From the NCBI RefSeq assembly GCF_018282095.1, contig NZ_CP074126.1:1808501-1872500 (forward strand): a stretch of DNA of 64,000 bases, given 5' to 3'. Origin of the DNA: Pseudovibrio brasiliensis (GTDB lineage Bacteria > Pseudomonadota > Alphaproteobacteria > Rhizobiales > Stappiaceae). Below are positions 16,953 through 25,771 of the stretch, piece by piece. Under the pieces are notes generated by a model. It saw nothing but the letters and a program-made list of their open reading frames with translations. It was not told the DNA's origin and ran no database searches. Made by a program: the position numbers and the translations under genes. Each line of letters opens with the position of its first letter. Within the stretch, counting starts at the first letter, position 1.

Positions 16953-18173
16953 ATGGACAACGACAAACCAAAAGGATTGTGGGGGCGCCTGAAAGGCGGG
17001 TTCACATCAGGCAAAAACCATAAGGATACCGAAAAGGCTATGGCTGGATTGACGCAAGAGCGCGTTCTTGAGGTGCTCAAACAGGTGAAATCTCCTGATG
17101 GCAAGAGCAATATTGTTGATCAGGATCTGGTCGCAGACCTGTTTGTTGCAGATGGCCGTGTCGTCTTTTCAATCAAGGTGCCAGCAGAACGAGCTACAGA
17201 ACTTGAAGGTCTGCGACAGGCAGCTGAAAAGGTTGTCGGTGTTCTTCCTGGTGCAGAGACTGTTTTGGTTGCTCTGACGGCTGAAAAACAGCCGGGTTCT
17301 CCATCAACACCTCCTCCAGCTGCACGTAAAGCGCCACCCAAAGGTGCCCCGCTGCCAGCGAAACAGGATGTTCCGGGCGTAAAGCACATCATCGCAGTAG
17401 CTTCTGGTAAAGGCGGCGTTGGCAAATCCACGACCTCCGCGAACCTGGCACTAGCCTTGTCCGCAATGGGATTGAAGGTCGGTCTGTTAGACGCTGACAT
17501 CTACGGCCCATCCATCCCGAAACTCATGGGCGCAACAGGGCAACCTGAAGTCACTGAAAACAGAACTATGAAGCCGCTTGAGGCGCATGGAATCAAGCTG
17601 ATGTCTATCGGCTTTCTGGTGGAAGAAGACACCGCCATGATCTGGAGGGGGCCAATGGTTGTCTCCGCTCTCAATCAGATGCTCCGTGAAGTGGACTGGG
17701 GCGAGTTGGATGCACTCATCGTTGACCTGCCACCGGGAACCGGAGATGTGCAGCTCACCATGGCTCAGAAGGTACCTCTGACAGGTGCGCTTGTTGTTTC
17801 CACACCTCAGGATCTGGCGCTCTTGGATGCCCGCCGCGGTATCGCAATGTTTGAAAAAGTGGCAATCCCAGTGCTCGGTGTTGTCGAGAACATGAGTCAC
17901 TTCATCTGCCCGGATTGTGGCGGAACACATGAGATCTTCGGACATGGTGGAGCAAAAGCAGAAGCTGAGAAGATGAAGGTTCCATTCCTTGGTGAAGTGC
18001 CATTGACTATGGAGATCCGCCAGCAGTCTGATACTGGCGTGCCGATCACTGTGAGCAATCCTGATAGCCCGATCGCGAAAGCCTACGGCGTAATTGCAGC
18101 CGGCCTCTGGCAAGGTGTTATGCAGCCTACTGGAGACGCAGCAAGATCAGCTCCTAAAATCGTTGTAGGCTGA
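16953..18173 (+). CDS. Mrp/ApbC/NBP35-type iron-sulfur cluster carrier ATPase
   Basis: P-loop ATPase that binds and passes on [4Fe-4S] clusters to apo-enzymes in the cytoplasm. About 406 aa. An unusual basic N-terminal stretch (GLWGRLKGGFTSGKNHKD) precedes a DUF59/MIP18-like domain (about residues 33-110), a Pro/Ala-rich linker (115-140), then the ATPase with GKGGVGKST (152-160), LLDADIYGPSIP, and the cluster-binding CxxC in ICPDC (about 319-322). ATG with AAAGGG 8 nt ahead is chosen; a GTG 9 nt further up falls inside that ribosome site. It is a single-gene unit with a terminator. Confidence 0.92.
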   Translation: MDNDKPKGLWGRLKGGFTSGKNHKDTEKAMAGLTQERVLEVLKQVKSPDGKSNIVDQDLVADLFVADGRVVFSIKVPAERATELEGLRQAAEKVVGVLPGAETVLVALTAEKQPGSPSTPPPAARKAPPKGAPLPAKQDVPGVKHIIAVASGKGGVGKSTTSANLALALSAMGLKVGLLDADIYGPSIPKLMGATGQPEVTENRTMKPLEAHGIKLMSIGFLVEEDTAMIWRGPMVVSALNQMLREVDWGELDALIVDLPPGTGDVQLTMAQKVPLTGALVVSTPQDLALLDARRGIAMFEKVAIPVLGVVENMSHFICPDCGGTHEIFGHGGAKAEAEKMKVPFLGEVPLTMEIRQQSDTGVPITVSNPDSPIAKAYGVIAAGLWQGVMQPTGDAARSAPKIVVG

Positions 18174-18206
18174 TAAGCTGACTTCTGATTGATAAAGTCT
18201 AAGTGT

Positions 18207-18244
18207 AAAACGGCAGGGTCTTTAATGTGACCTCTGCCGTTTTT
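18207..18244 (+). terminator. Terminator of the Mrp gene
   Basis: AACGGCAGGGTC pairs with GACCTCTGCCGTT (one bulge) and runs into TTTTT. Confidence 0.85.
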
Positions 18245-18358
18245 GCTTGTCGTGAGGCTAAGGTGTTCTCTGCCAAGACGGCCAACCGATTTCAGCTCTA
18301 AATACATTTGGGTTGTGCCTCATTTGCGCTGGGCAGAGCAAGCGGCATATTTGCTTGG

Positions 18359-19267
18359 CTAAGCGGGACAAAGTTCTTCAAGCTCAGCATTGATCCAATC
18401 AACAAAGATCTTACATTTGTGCTTTTGGAAGGAGTTCTCCAAGCCAACCAACATATAATGAGCGGTTGCGGGGATCTTTTGATCAAACGGGTTTGTCAGC
18501 AAGCCAAGTCGCGCATCATAAGCACAAAGAACCTTTCGTCCCAGGATTACTCCGGCCCCTTCAATCGCTGCATCCTGAGCATGATCAATCTGCGAAAAGT
18601 GCATGCCTTTATCTGCCCAGACTGTGTGAGAAACACCAGCCGATCTTAGCCAATCTTTCCAGCCCGGCGCATTCAAAAAAGTCGCCATGCTGTCTTCGTG
18701 GAGCAGCGTAAAGTTCTTTAAATCATCCGGTTGCCGCATCTGCTCCGCCAATCGTGGCGCACACATTGGTGTCAGATAATCTTCCATAAGAAAATTGACC
18801 TGCAGTCCCGGGTAGGGGCCGCGCCCAAAGCGTAGTCCGAGATCAACATCATCCTTATAGAAGTCCACCAACTTCAGATTGGCAGATATGCGCAGTTCAA
18901 TCTTTGGATAGGCTTCCATGAAGCGATAAATTCGCGGCGCTATTACCTTTGAGGCTGTGCCGGGTCCTGTTGAGATGACCAGTACATTGTCCTCGTCCAT
19001 TCCTTTAACCCGGGCCACAGCTTCACTGAAATTTTCTAATCCAGCCTCCACCCCAGGTAATAAACGATGTCCTGCCGACGTAAGCTCGATAGCTCTGTTG
19101 AGTCGCACAAACAACTGCACCTGCAACTGCTCTTCCAGCATCTTGATCTGATAACTCAAAGCAGACGGCGTAAGCCGAAGCTCATGAGCGGCCTTCGCAA
19201 AACTCATATGTCTGGCAACGCATTCGAAAGCCCTGAAAGAGTTGAGTGGAGGAAGCGAATAACGCAT
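18359..19267 (-). CDS. LysR-family transcriptional regulator, GcvA-like
   Basis: DNA-binding regulator, 302 aa. The winged helix-turn-helix is at residues 7-65 (PLNSFRAFECVARHMSFAKA, then LTPSALSYQIKMLEEQL), followed by a periplasmic-binding-like effector domain from about residue 92. The pattern DVDLGLRFGRGPYPGLQ is characteristic of the GcvA subgroup, but with no glycine-cleavage genes nearby the target is unknown. GAGGTG lies very close to the ATG. The regulator is divergent from the pilin gene across 574 bp, and no obvious target operon adjoins it. Confidence 0.87.
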   Translation of the reverse strand: MRYSLPPLNSFRAFECVARHMSFAKAAHELRLTPSALSYQIKMLEEQLQVQLFVRLNRAIELTSAGHRLLPGVEAGLENFSEAVARVKGMDEDNVLVISTGPGTASKVIAPRIYRFMEAYPKIELRISANLKLVDFYKDDVDLGLRFGRGPYPGLQVNFLMEDYLTPMCAPRLAEQMRQPDDLKNFTLLHEDSMATFLNAPGWKDWLRSAGVSHTVWADKGMHFSQIDHAQDAAIEGAGVILGRKVLCAYDARLGLLTNPFDQKIPATAHYMLVGLENSFQKHKCKIFVDWINAELEELCPA

Positions 19268-19841
19268 ATCACCTCAAAAATTTTGATCTGATTGCTTGAA
19301 ATTACCCGTTTGCCGAGATCTCCACCACAAGACTATTGTCCCATCTGGATGATGAACGGAGAATGTTATGCCGAATTTTCTTGAGGCTGTAAGCTGCCCA
19401 GAGCAAAAACGACGATACACCACACCAATGCACATTCTAACGATGAAAGGTCGCTGGGAACGATCGCGAGCATTTCACGAGTTATGGCAGGGCATCTTAA
19501 GGCGCTTGGCTAGGTATTGAAATGGAGTTGCAGTAAGGTGCTCACTTTAAGAAGCTTTGCACTGTGAATTTTGGCGAAAAAGCAATAGAGTTAATAAGCG
19601 GTAAATTCGAAGCCACTAATTTTAATTATATAAAAATATATTAAAAACAATAGGTTACTTAGATTTTATGTATGTTGAATTTAAGGTAATGATGCCGTAC
19701 TGCTGCGATAACTGCGTACTTCTAACATTCCTAAATTACTCAGAGAATTTGATTCATAAATTGGCAAGAAATAAGGGCCTAGGGTGCCTCTAGTCCCGAT
19801 GAGGAGTGGGGCTTCTAGGGTTCAAAACGGAGTTTAAAATA
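19268..19841. other. Long AT-rich intergenic region before the pilin gene
   Basis: 574 bp without a supported gene. The middle (about 19560-19690) is very AT-rich. The last 100 bp before the pilin contain CTAG-bearing pieces (CCTAGGG, CTCTAG, CTAGGG) that can pair and may form a 5' leader structure. Presumably holds the promoters of the LysR and pilin genes. Confidence 0.45.
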
Positions 19842-20024
19842 ATGTTCGCTAAGTTTCTTAAGGACGAGTCAGGCGCAACTGCAATTGAATATGGTCTAAT
19901 CGCGGCGTTTATCGCCGTAGTAATTATTGGCGCAGTAACTACCATCGGGTCCGAAATTGCGGAAATCTTCACAGGTATTGGCGATAGTCTAGAAAATCGT
20001 GGTACACCAGCCACATCTAGCTAA
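19842..20024 (+). CDS. flp: Flp/Fap-type (type IVb) pilin
   Basis: Major-pilin precursor of tight-adherence (Tad) pili, 60 aa. A short basic leader (MFAKFLKDESG) is followed by the processed N-terminus ATAIEYGLIAAFIAVVIIGA, with the prepilin cleavage after Gly and the required Glu at +5. The hydrophobic helix forms the fibre core, and the C-terminus is short and polar. The ATG is preferred over a longer in-frame start because GGAG lies ahead of it and the leader then has normal length. No tad/cpa assembly genes are near, so this is an orphan pilin copy that would rely on a Tad machine encoded elsewhere. Confidence 0.9.
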   Translation: MFAKFLKDESGATAIEYGLIAAFIAVVIIGAVTTIGSEIAEIFTGIGDSLENRGTPATSS

Positions 20025-20032
20025 TTCAGCAC

Positions 20033-20056
20033 GCCCGCAGGCATTAGCCTGCGGGC
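20033..20056 (+). terminator. Hairpin after the pilin gene
   Basis: A perfect 10-bp GC-rich stem (GCCCGCAGGC with GCCTGCGGGC, ATTA loop) begins 8 bp after the stop. There is no T-run, so it may protect the mRNA 3' end as much as terminate. Confidence 0.65.
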
Positions 20057-20117
20057 CACTTAAAACGTCGTTAATGACGATTGGGCTAAAGATTTTGAAT
20101 AATACTTTGTGTTCACT

Positions 20118-21152
20118 TTATCCTCCCGTCATACTCATATGACGAGAAACAGATCCAGACTTGTTATCCCGATCGATAATAAAGTCATGACCTTTCGGCT
20201 TTCGTGCAATCGCTGATTCAATCGCTTCCGAAAGCACTTCATTTCCTTCAGATGCGCGTAGTGCAGCACGAAGATCTTTCTGGTCTTCCTGGCCCAGACA
20301 CATGAACAATTGGCCAGTACACGTCACACGCACACGGTTGCAGCTTTCGCAGAAGTTGTGTGTCATTGGGGTGATAAAGCCGAGACGACCACCAGTTTCC
20401 TCAATGCGCATGTAACGGGCAGGGCCGCCAGTTTTGTACGGAATATCCGTGAGAGTATACTTGGCTGAGAGAGCCTGGCGCACATCGCTCAAAGGCAGAT
20501 ACTGTTCGTTTCGGTCGCCATCGATTTCACCCAGAGGCATCGTTTCAATGAAGGTGAGGTCATGACCACGTTCGTGCGCCCACTCCAGCATTGGAATAAG
20601 CTCATCTTCGTTGAAGTTCTTCAGAGCAACGGCGTTAAGCTTGACTTTGAGCCCTGCCTTCTGAGCAGCCTCAATCCCGTTAAATACTTTCTGAATATCG
20701 CCCCAACGCGTAACGTCCTTGAACTTCTCAGCGTTCAATGTGTCGAGAGAAACGTTGATGCGGCGAACGCCTGCCTCAAACAGTTCTTCGGCATACCGCT
20801 CAAGCTGCGTGCCGTTCGTCGTAATTGTAAGCTCCTCAAGAGCTCCGCTATCCAGATGGCGCTTAAGGCCACGGATAAAGCTCATAATGTTTTTACGAAC
20901 GAGAGGCTCACCACCCGTCAGACGGATTTTCCGAACGCCTTTTTTGATGAACACGGTGCAAAGGCGATCGAGCTCTTCCAGCGAAAGCACGTCTTTTTTT
21001 GGCAGGAAGGTCATGTGCTCTGACATGCAATACACGCAGCGTAGGTCGCAGCGATCAGTCACAGAGACGCGAAGATACGTCACGGCGCGGCCGAACGGGT
21101 CAATCAATGCTGGGTGCGCACCCTGCTGTTTGTCCTCGGCATACTGCCCCAT
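20118..21152 (-). CDS. moaA: GTP 3',8-cyclase (molybdenum cofactor biosynthesis protein A)
   Basis: Radical SAM enzyme that converts GTP to 3',8-cyclo-GTP, the first step of molybdenum cofactor synthesis. 344 aa. The N-terminal cluster motif is CDLRCVYC (Cys 35, 39, 42). The C-terminal second [4Fe-4S] cluster uses [11 protein letters not shown]. The conserved double glycine at the very end (SMTGG) needed for catalysis is present. The ATG follows GGAGG by 5 nt; a GTG 12 nt upstream overlaps that site. With moeA and mobA in the same window the pathway is well represented, though the genes are not one operon. It is divergent from the DUF971 gene. Confidence 0.95.
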   Translation of the reverse strand: MGQYAEDKQQGAHPALIDPFGRAVTYLRVSVTDRCDLRCVYCMSEHMTFLPKKDVLSLEELDRLCTVFIKKGVRKIRLTGGEPLVRKNIMSFIRGLKRHLDSGALEELTITTNGTQLERYAEELFEAGVRRINVSLDTLNAEKFKDVTRWGDIQKVFNGIEAAQKAGLKVKLNAVALKNFNEDELIPMLEWAHERGHDLTFIETMPLGEIDGDRNEQYLPLSDVRQALSAKYTLTDIPYKTGGPARYMRIEETGGRLGFITPMTHNFCESCNRVRVTCTGQLFMCLGQEDQKDLRAALRASEGNEVLSEAIESAIARKPKGHDFIIDRDNKSGSVSRHMSMTGG

Positions 21153-21341
21153 GGAAACCTCCACTTCCGTCTCTTTGAAACCGTCGAATTTAACAATTCT
21201 AATGTAGTACGCAATGAGTTAGCGTCAATCCATCAGTAAGGAGTTCCGGTGGATTTACCTAGGAAAATATCTTAGAACCACAGGTATAATTCCTAGATCA
21301 TCAATACTGAGTTCCGTGAACTTGGGCAAGGACAAAAAAAT

Positions 21342-21707
21342 ATGTCAGATACACGTTGGCCTACGCAAATTCACTTAAAAAACAATGGAAAAAATCTTGA
21401 AATTACTTTTGATGATGGCCTCGAAGTCTCGTTTACCTCGGAGTTTCTGCGAGTGATGTCACCCTCAGCAGAGGTTCAGGGCCATACGCCAGATCAAAGA
21501 AAAGTGATCGCAGGAAAGCAGGATGTCTCGATTATCGGTGTTGATCCGGTCGGAAATTACGCAGTTAAACTGACATTTGATGATCTGCACGATACCGGAA
21601 TTTTCACCTGGGCATACTTCCAGGAGATGGAAGAGCAACGAGATTTTTTGTGGGATCGTTATCTGAAAGAACTGGAAGAACGTGGGCTCTCAAGAGAGCT
21701 TGGCTAA
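21342..21707 (+). CDS. DUF971 (gamma-butyrobetaine hydroxylase-like N-terminal domain) protein
   Basis: Small cytoplasmic protein of 121 aa consisting of the DUF971 domain alone: WPTQIHLKNNGKNLEITFDDG at the start, then FLRVMSPSAEVQGH, and GNYAVKLTFDDLHDTGIFTW, the conserved core. In larger proteins this fold is attached to gamma-butyrobetaine hydroxylase, and stand-alone forms have been linked to iron-sulfur or Moco genes by neighbourhood. Here it sits divergent from moaA, consistent with that. AAGGA precedes the ATG. It is convergent with the L,D-transpeptidase gene. The exact function is unknown. Confidence 0.8.
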   Translation: MSDTRWPTQIHLKNNGKNLEITFDDGLEVSFTSEFLRVMSPSAEVQGHTPDQRKVIAGKQDVSIIGVDPVGNYAVKLTFDDLHDTGIFTWAYFQEMEEQRDFLWDRYLKELEERGLSRELG

Positions 21708-21738
21708 AAGGGCTGGCGAGCAACCAGCCCCAAGCATT

Positions 21739-22335
21739 CTAGCGTAGAACGACAACCTTCGTGCCAACGTTGACGTTGTCATAGAGGTGAATGACGTCTT
21801 CGTTTGCCATTCTGATGCAGCCTGAAGAGACAGCAGAGCCGATTGTCCATGGTTCATTGGAACCGTGAATACGATAGATCGTGCTGCCGATATACATGGC
21901 GCGTGCACCAAGTGGATTGTTCGGGCCGCCTTTCATAAAGGAAGGCAGGATGCGGCCTTTGCGGCGCTCACGCTCGATCATGACCTTTGGTGGTGTCCAG
22001 CTTGGCCATTCAGCCTTGCGGGTGATGCGGTGTGTGCCTGCCCACTGGAAGCCTTCGCGTCCGACGCCAACACCATAGACCATGGCGGTACCGTTGCCAC
22101 GGATATGATAAAGACGACGGTCTTTTGTGCTGATCACAATAGTGTTCGGGCCGTAGGAGCCATTGTAGCGGACTTGCTTGCGTTTAATGGGAGACTTGCC
22201 GTGTTGAGCGGAACCATAAGTCACCCATTTCTTGGATGCGTGATCAAAGAACTTTCCAGAAGCCGCAGCATCTGCCTGTGTTCCGGTAAATAGTGCTGCA
22301 AAGCAAAGTGCAACACTCGCGATAAGTATGCGCAT
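21739..22335 (-). CDS. Periplasmic L,D-transpeptidase (YkuD domain)
   Basis: Forms 3-3 peptidoglycan cross-links, or attaches proteins to peptidoglycan, in the periplasm. 198 aa. The Sec signal peptide is MRILIASVALCFAALFTGTQ with cleavage near ADAA. The YkuD domain runs from about residue 65 (NTIVISTKDRRLYHI) to the C-terminus. The active site is complete: H157 in YRIHGSNEPWTIG and the nucleophile C173 in SSGCIRM. A GGGGG ribosome site precedes the ATG. It has no extra peptidoglycan-binding domain, which is common for the alphaproteobacterial multi-copy versions. Confidence 0.9.
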   Translation of the reverse strand: MRILIASVALCFAALFTGTQADAAASGKFFDHASKKWVTYGSAQHGKSPIKRKQVRYNGSYGPNTIVISTKDRRLYHIRGNGTAMVYGVGVGREGFQWAGTHRITRKAEWPSWTPPKVMIERERRKGRILPSFMKGGPNNPLGARAMYIGSTIYRIHGSNEPWTIGSAVSSGCIRMANEDVIHLYDNVNVGTKVVVLR

Positions 22336-22646
22336 TGAATACCCCCTGGGATATTGTTGTTTGTTTTATCTCGTTTGCATGAGGGAATTTATGCAGCGAG
22401 TAGGGAGACGCTCGCAGCTTAGAATGTCAAATCTATTAATTGTTGAAGTAATACAGACTACAACTGCCGCTATATGCTTCTTATGGAAAAGGATTTTACT
22501 AGGGATCCATTCGAAGCTGATTTACATTCGTCTCGAGCTTAATTTGCATCTAGCTAAAACACTAATTAATCGACCAAAGTAAGAGTGAATAATGCTAATT
22601 TGATGTTTGATTGATTGAAATTATCACGAACTCTGGGCACAAAAAA
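22336..22646. other. Intergenic region upstream of the L,D-transpeptidase
   Basis: About 310 bp, no supported gene; an open frame of 84 codons here has no family resemblance and an unfavourable start. It presumably holds the transpeptidase promoter. The fumarase terminator follows. Confidence 0.4.
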
Positions 22647-22668
22647 AGGGCACTTTGAAAAGCGCCCT
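22647..22668 (-). terminator. Terminator of the fumarase gene
   Basis: On the minus strand AGGGCGCTTT pairs with AAAGTGCCCT (one G-U pair) and runs into seven T. Confidence 0.88.
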
Positions 22669-22695
22669 AATTCAGTAAATCCAGAGACCGAGCAG

Positions 22696-24330
22696 TTAGC
22701 TTAGGTTCAGCTCTTTAAAGAAGTCATTGCCTTTATCGTCAACCACGATGAAGGCAGGGAAGTCTTCCACGTCGATCTTCCAGACGGCTTCCATACCAAG
22801 CTCTTCGTACTCAACTACTTCAACACTCTTGATGCAGTCCTGAGCCAGTCGCGCAGCTGGGCCGCCGATGGAACCCAGATAAAAACCACCATGAGCCTGA
22901 CAGGCACGGCGTACGCCCGCAGAGCGGTTACCTTTTGCCAGCATGACCATGGAGCCACCAGCAGCTTGGAACTGATCAACATAGGCGTCCATGCGGCCCG
23001 CTGTTGTCGGGCCGAAGGAGCCGGATGGCATGCCTTCAGGTGTTTTTGCAGGGCCTGCGTAATAGACAGGGTGGTTCTTGATATAATCAGGAAGCGGTTC
23101 ACCTGCCTCCAGGCGATCACGCAGCTTCGAGTGCGCAAGGTCGCGAGCAACGATCAATGGGCCAGTCAGAGACAAACGGGTCTTGGTTGGATGCTTTGTA
23201 AGTTCGCCAAGAATTTCGCTCATCGGGCGTGTGAGATCGATCTTTACGACATCGTCAGAAAGATCATTGTCAGTAACTTCTGGCATGTAAACTTCTGGGT
23301 TCCGCTCCAGATCCTCAAGAAAAATACCTTCCTTGGTGATCTTACCGGTCGCCTGACGGTCCGCAGAACAGGAAACACCAATGCCGATTGGCAGAGATGC
23401 GCCGTGGCGTGGCAGGCGGATAACACGTACATCGTGACAGAAGTACTTGCCGCCAAACTGAGCACCAACGCCGCTGGACTGGGTCAGCTTGTGAATTTCA
23501 GCTTCCATCTCCAGATCACGGAAAGCGTGACCACCTTCTGAACCTTCAGTTGGCAGCTCGTCCAGATAACGGGCAGACGCAAGCTTCACAGATTTTAGGT
23601 TCAGCTCAGCAGAGGTACCACCAATAACAATTGCCAGATGGTAAGGAGGACAGGCAGCAGTTCCCAGAGTAAGGATCTTCTCTTTCAGGAACTCAATCAT
23701 GCGATCACGGGTCAGCAGGCTTGGTGTGCCCTGGAAGAGGAAAGTCTTGTTTGCAGACCCGCCGCCTTTTGCCATGAACAGGAACTTGTAGGCATCATCA
23801 CCCTCAGCATACAGCTCAATCTGAGCTGGCATGTTGTTCTTGGTGTTCTTCTCTTCAAACATGGAGAGCGGTGCCAGCTGGGAGTAGCGCAGGTTCTTCT
23901 TGAAGTAAGCATCACGAGCACCTTCGCCAAGAGCCGCTTCATCGTTGCCATTGGTCCAGACCTTGCGGCCTTTCTTACCCATCACGATCGCAGTACCGGT
24001 GTCCTGACACATAGGCAGAACGCCAGCTGCTGCAATATTCGCGTTTTTCATGAGATCAAAAGCAACAAACTTGTCGTTTGCAGTTGCTTCAGGATCATCC
24101 AGAATTTTCCGCAGTTGCTCAAGGTGAGAAGGGCGCAGGAAGTGGTTGATGTCTTTAAATGCTTCTTCAGCAAGCAGGCGCAGGCCCTCTTGCTCCACTT
24201 TCAGGACTTTTTCTCCGTCAAACTCAACTTCGCTAACAAACTCGGAAGTCAGCTTGCGATACGGGGTTTTGTCCTTACCCAATGGAAAAAGAGAGGTGTG
24301 AACGTACTCGGGAGCAAGTGTTTCAGACAT
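22696..24330 (-). CDS. Fumarate hydratase class I (iron-sulfur, single chain)
   Basis: Interconverts fumarate and malate in the TCA cycle using an oxygen-sensitive [4Fe-4S] cluster. 544 aa, the usual length of the fused FumA/FumB type. Likely cluster ligands are C108 (in [10 protein letters not shown]), C227 (GTAACPPYH) and C321 (GVSCSADRQ), spaced as in E. coli FumA. The C-terminal beta-domain with [22 protein letters not shown] is present. It is a single-gene unit. A perfect 16-bp palindrome lies 24 bp upstream of the ATG, overlapping the expected promoter, so expression is probably controlled there. Confidence 0.95.
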   Translation of the reverse strand: MSETLAPEYVHTSLFPLGKDKTPYRKLTSEFVSEVEFDGEKVLKVEQEGLRLLAEEAFKDINHFLRPSHLEQLRKILDDPEATANDKFVAFDLMKNANIAAAGVLPMCQDTGTAIVMGKKGRKVWTNGNDEAALGEGARDAYFKKNLRYSQLAPLSMFEEKNTKNNMPAQIELYAEGDDAYKFLFMAKGGGSANKTFLFQGTPSLLTRDRMIEFLKEKILTLGTAACPPYHLAIVIGGTSAELNLKSVKLASARYLDELPTEGSEGGHAFRDLEMEAEIHKLTQSSGVGAQFGGKYFCHDVRVIRLPRHGASLPIGIGVSCSADRQATGKITKEGIFLEDLERNPEVYMPEVTDNDLSDDVVKIDLTRPMSEILGELTKHPTKTRLSLTGPLIVARDLAHSKLRDRLEAGEPLPDYIKNHPVYYAGPAKTPEGMPSGSFGPTTAGRMDAYVDQFQAAGGSMVMLAKGNRSAGVRRACQAHGGFYLGSIGGPAARLAQDCIKSVEVVEYEELGMEAVWKIDVEDFPAFIVVDDKGNDFFKELNLS

Positions 24331-24353
24331 CTTGGCACTCTCTGGCTATTTTG

Positions 24354-24369
24354 GTGTACAGCTGTACAC
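24354..24369. promoter_or_regulatory. Perfect 16-bp palindrome upstream of fumarase, candidate operator
   Basis: GTGTACAGCTGTACAC is perfectly self-complementary and sits 24-39 bp before the fumarase ATG. It looks like the binding site of a dimeric regulator; which one is unknown. Confidence 0.6.
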
Positions 24370-24404
24370 TGTTGAATTTGCTGAGCGCCGTTTTATAGAG
24401 AAAA

Positions 24405-24430
24405 AGCCGAGGGGCAAAGCCCCTCAGCCT
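24405..24430 (-). terminator. Terminator of the yceI-cybB-yceI operon
   Basis: On the minus strand GGCTGAGGGGC pairs with GCCCCTCGGC(T), with one G-U pair, then TTTTT. Confidence 0.85.
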
Positions 24431-24513
24431 TCAAAATTCGTCAAATTTACTAGATTACGCCGAATTGACGAGAGACATGGTGGAAAATGCAAGCCTCTCT
24501 TACGGGCAGCTCA

Positions 24514-25083
24514 TCAACGTGTCGCGTAAAGATCCAGCTTCACAGTGACTTTGTTGCTGACCGTGCTGTCTGGCACGCCATCACCAATCTTAAAGTCATC
24601 ACGCAACAGTGTTGCCTCTCCAACTGCATGAGCAGTGTCACCTTCAATGGTCAAAGTGAACGGTAGGAACACAGCAATTTTGGCGCCTTTAAGCTCCAAA
24701 GTGCCAGCTGCTTCATAAAGATCACCACCAGCAGGCACCACATTGTCAACGCGGAAGATTGCATCCGGGTAGCTGGAAATATCCAACCACTGTGCAGTGG
24801 TGATTGCACCCGCAGCCTGAGCGTCTTCCGTCTTCACGCTTCCGGTGATGATGGTTGCCTGAATCTGAGCGTTCTCAAGATCAGCTTTATCGAAGATGAT
24901 CTTTGCATTCCAGGTTGCAAATGTACCGGTAACGGTGTTCCCGTTATTGATGACTTCAAAGCCAAGCGTACTTTTATTGCGATCTACGTACCACTCTTCA
25001 GCAAAGGCTGTAGAAGCGGCTGCTACCAGAATGAATGCCAAAATTGCGCTGGCTTTAAAGAACAAGTCGGTCAATCGTTTCAT
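24514..25083 (-). CDS. YceI-family periplasmic lipid-binding protein (second of operon)
   Basis: Secreted beta-barrel protein of the YceI family, which binds long isoprenoid-type lipids such as quinone precursors. 189 aa. The signal peptide runs to about residue 28 (AAASTAFAEE). The mature part starts WYVDRNKSTLGFEVINNG and carries the usual TGTFATWNAKIIFDK and LRDDFKIGDG patterns. GGAG precedes the ATG. It begins 21 bp after the cytochrome b561 gene, so the two are co-transcribed. It is clearly diverged from the other YceI copy in the operon, so the two probably bind different lipids or act at different steps. Confidence 0.88.
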   Translation of the reverse strand: MKRLTDLFFKASAILAFILVAAASTAFAEEWYVDRNKSTLGFEVINNGNTVTGTFATWNAKIIFDKADLENAQIQATIITGSVKTEDAQAAGAITTAQWLDISSYPDAIFRVDNVVPAGGDLYEAAGTLELKGAKIAVFLPFTLTIEGDTAHAVGEATLLRDDFKIGDGVPDSTVSNKVTVKLDLYATR

Positions 25084-25104
25084 AGTTTTCTCCGGATCCT
25101 CAAA

Positions 25105-25674
25105 TTAAGCCTTTGAGGACAACATACGCTGTAAGACTTTATCCTTGGATATGAAGTAGTGCTTTAGGGCAGCTCCAACATGAGCGAGGATCACTGCGAT
25201 AAACGCATACGCAGCCCAGCCATGCACTGCGGTGAAGAACGCAGACACATCCGCTTTTTGCCCCAAAAACTCAGGTGTTGGTAGGTGCGGAATCTCAAAG
25301 AGGTTAAAGAACACTGACGGAAGACCCAGTGGGCTGGATGAAACCAGAAGCCATCCTGTCAGTGGCATAATCAGCATTAAAGCATAAAGGCTGATGTGTC
25401 CCAGATGCGCAGCCAGCTTCTCCCAGCTAGGCATCTCAGCAGGCAGGTCTGGGGTGATGCTTGTAATCTTCCAGAGAATGCGCAGCGCAACAAGTGCCAG
25501 AACGACAAAGCCAATGGATTTGTGAAGCTGATAAAGAGAGTAGGTTGCTGGCTCAAAAATTGGCAGGGTCACCATGTAGAGACCAAACCCAAGCATACCA
25601 ATAATGAGCGTGGCTATGGTCCAGTGCAACGTGATCGCAACAATGCCATAGGCTGATCGTGTATTTCTGATCAT
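25105..25674 (-). CDS. Cytochrome b561 family di-heme membrane protein
   Basis: Inner-membrane electron carrier expected to move electrons between quinol and a periplasmic partner. 189 aa with four membrane segments: ITLHWTIATLIIGMLGFG (about 12-33), the KSIGFVVLALVALRILW helix, SLYALMLIMPLTGWLLV, and YAFIAVILAHVGAALKHY. Histidines placed in all four (LHW, LHK, GHI, LAHVGAALKH) fit bis-His coordination of two b hemes. AAGGA precedes the ATG. It lies between two yceI genes, the same association as E. coli yceI-yceJ. Confidence 0.9.
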   Translation of the reverse strand: MIRNTRSAYGIVAITLHWTIATLIIGMLGFGLYMVTLPIFEPATYSLYQLHKSIGFVVLALVALRILWKITSITPDLPAEMPSWEKLAAHLGHISLYALMLIMPLTGWLLVSSSPLGLPSVFFNLFEIPHLPTPEFLGQKADVSAFFTAVHGWAAYAFIAVILAHVGAALKHYFISKDKVLQRMLSSKA

Positions 25675-25771
25675 GGAGAAATCCTTTGATCAAGGGAAGG
25701 GACATTACAGCCCCTTCGCCAAGGTCATATGGCCTGCTGGGGCATTTGCTTCCGCATGCAGGCCAGAACCA

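Noticed and set aside
22328-22582. Plus-strand frame of 84 codons upstream of the L,D-transpeptidase
   Set aside because: Starts inside the transpeptidase signal-peptide codons on the opposite strand, has no recognisable features and poor composition.
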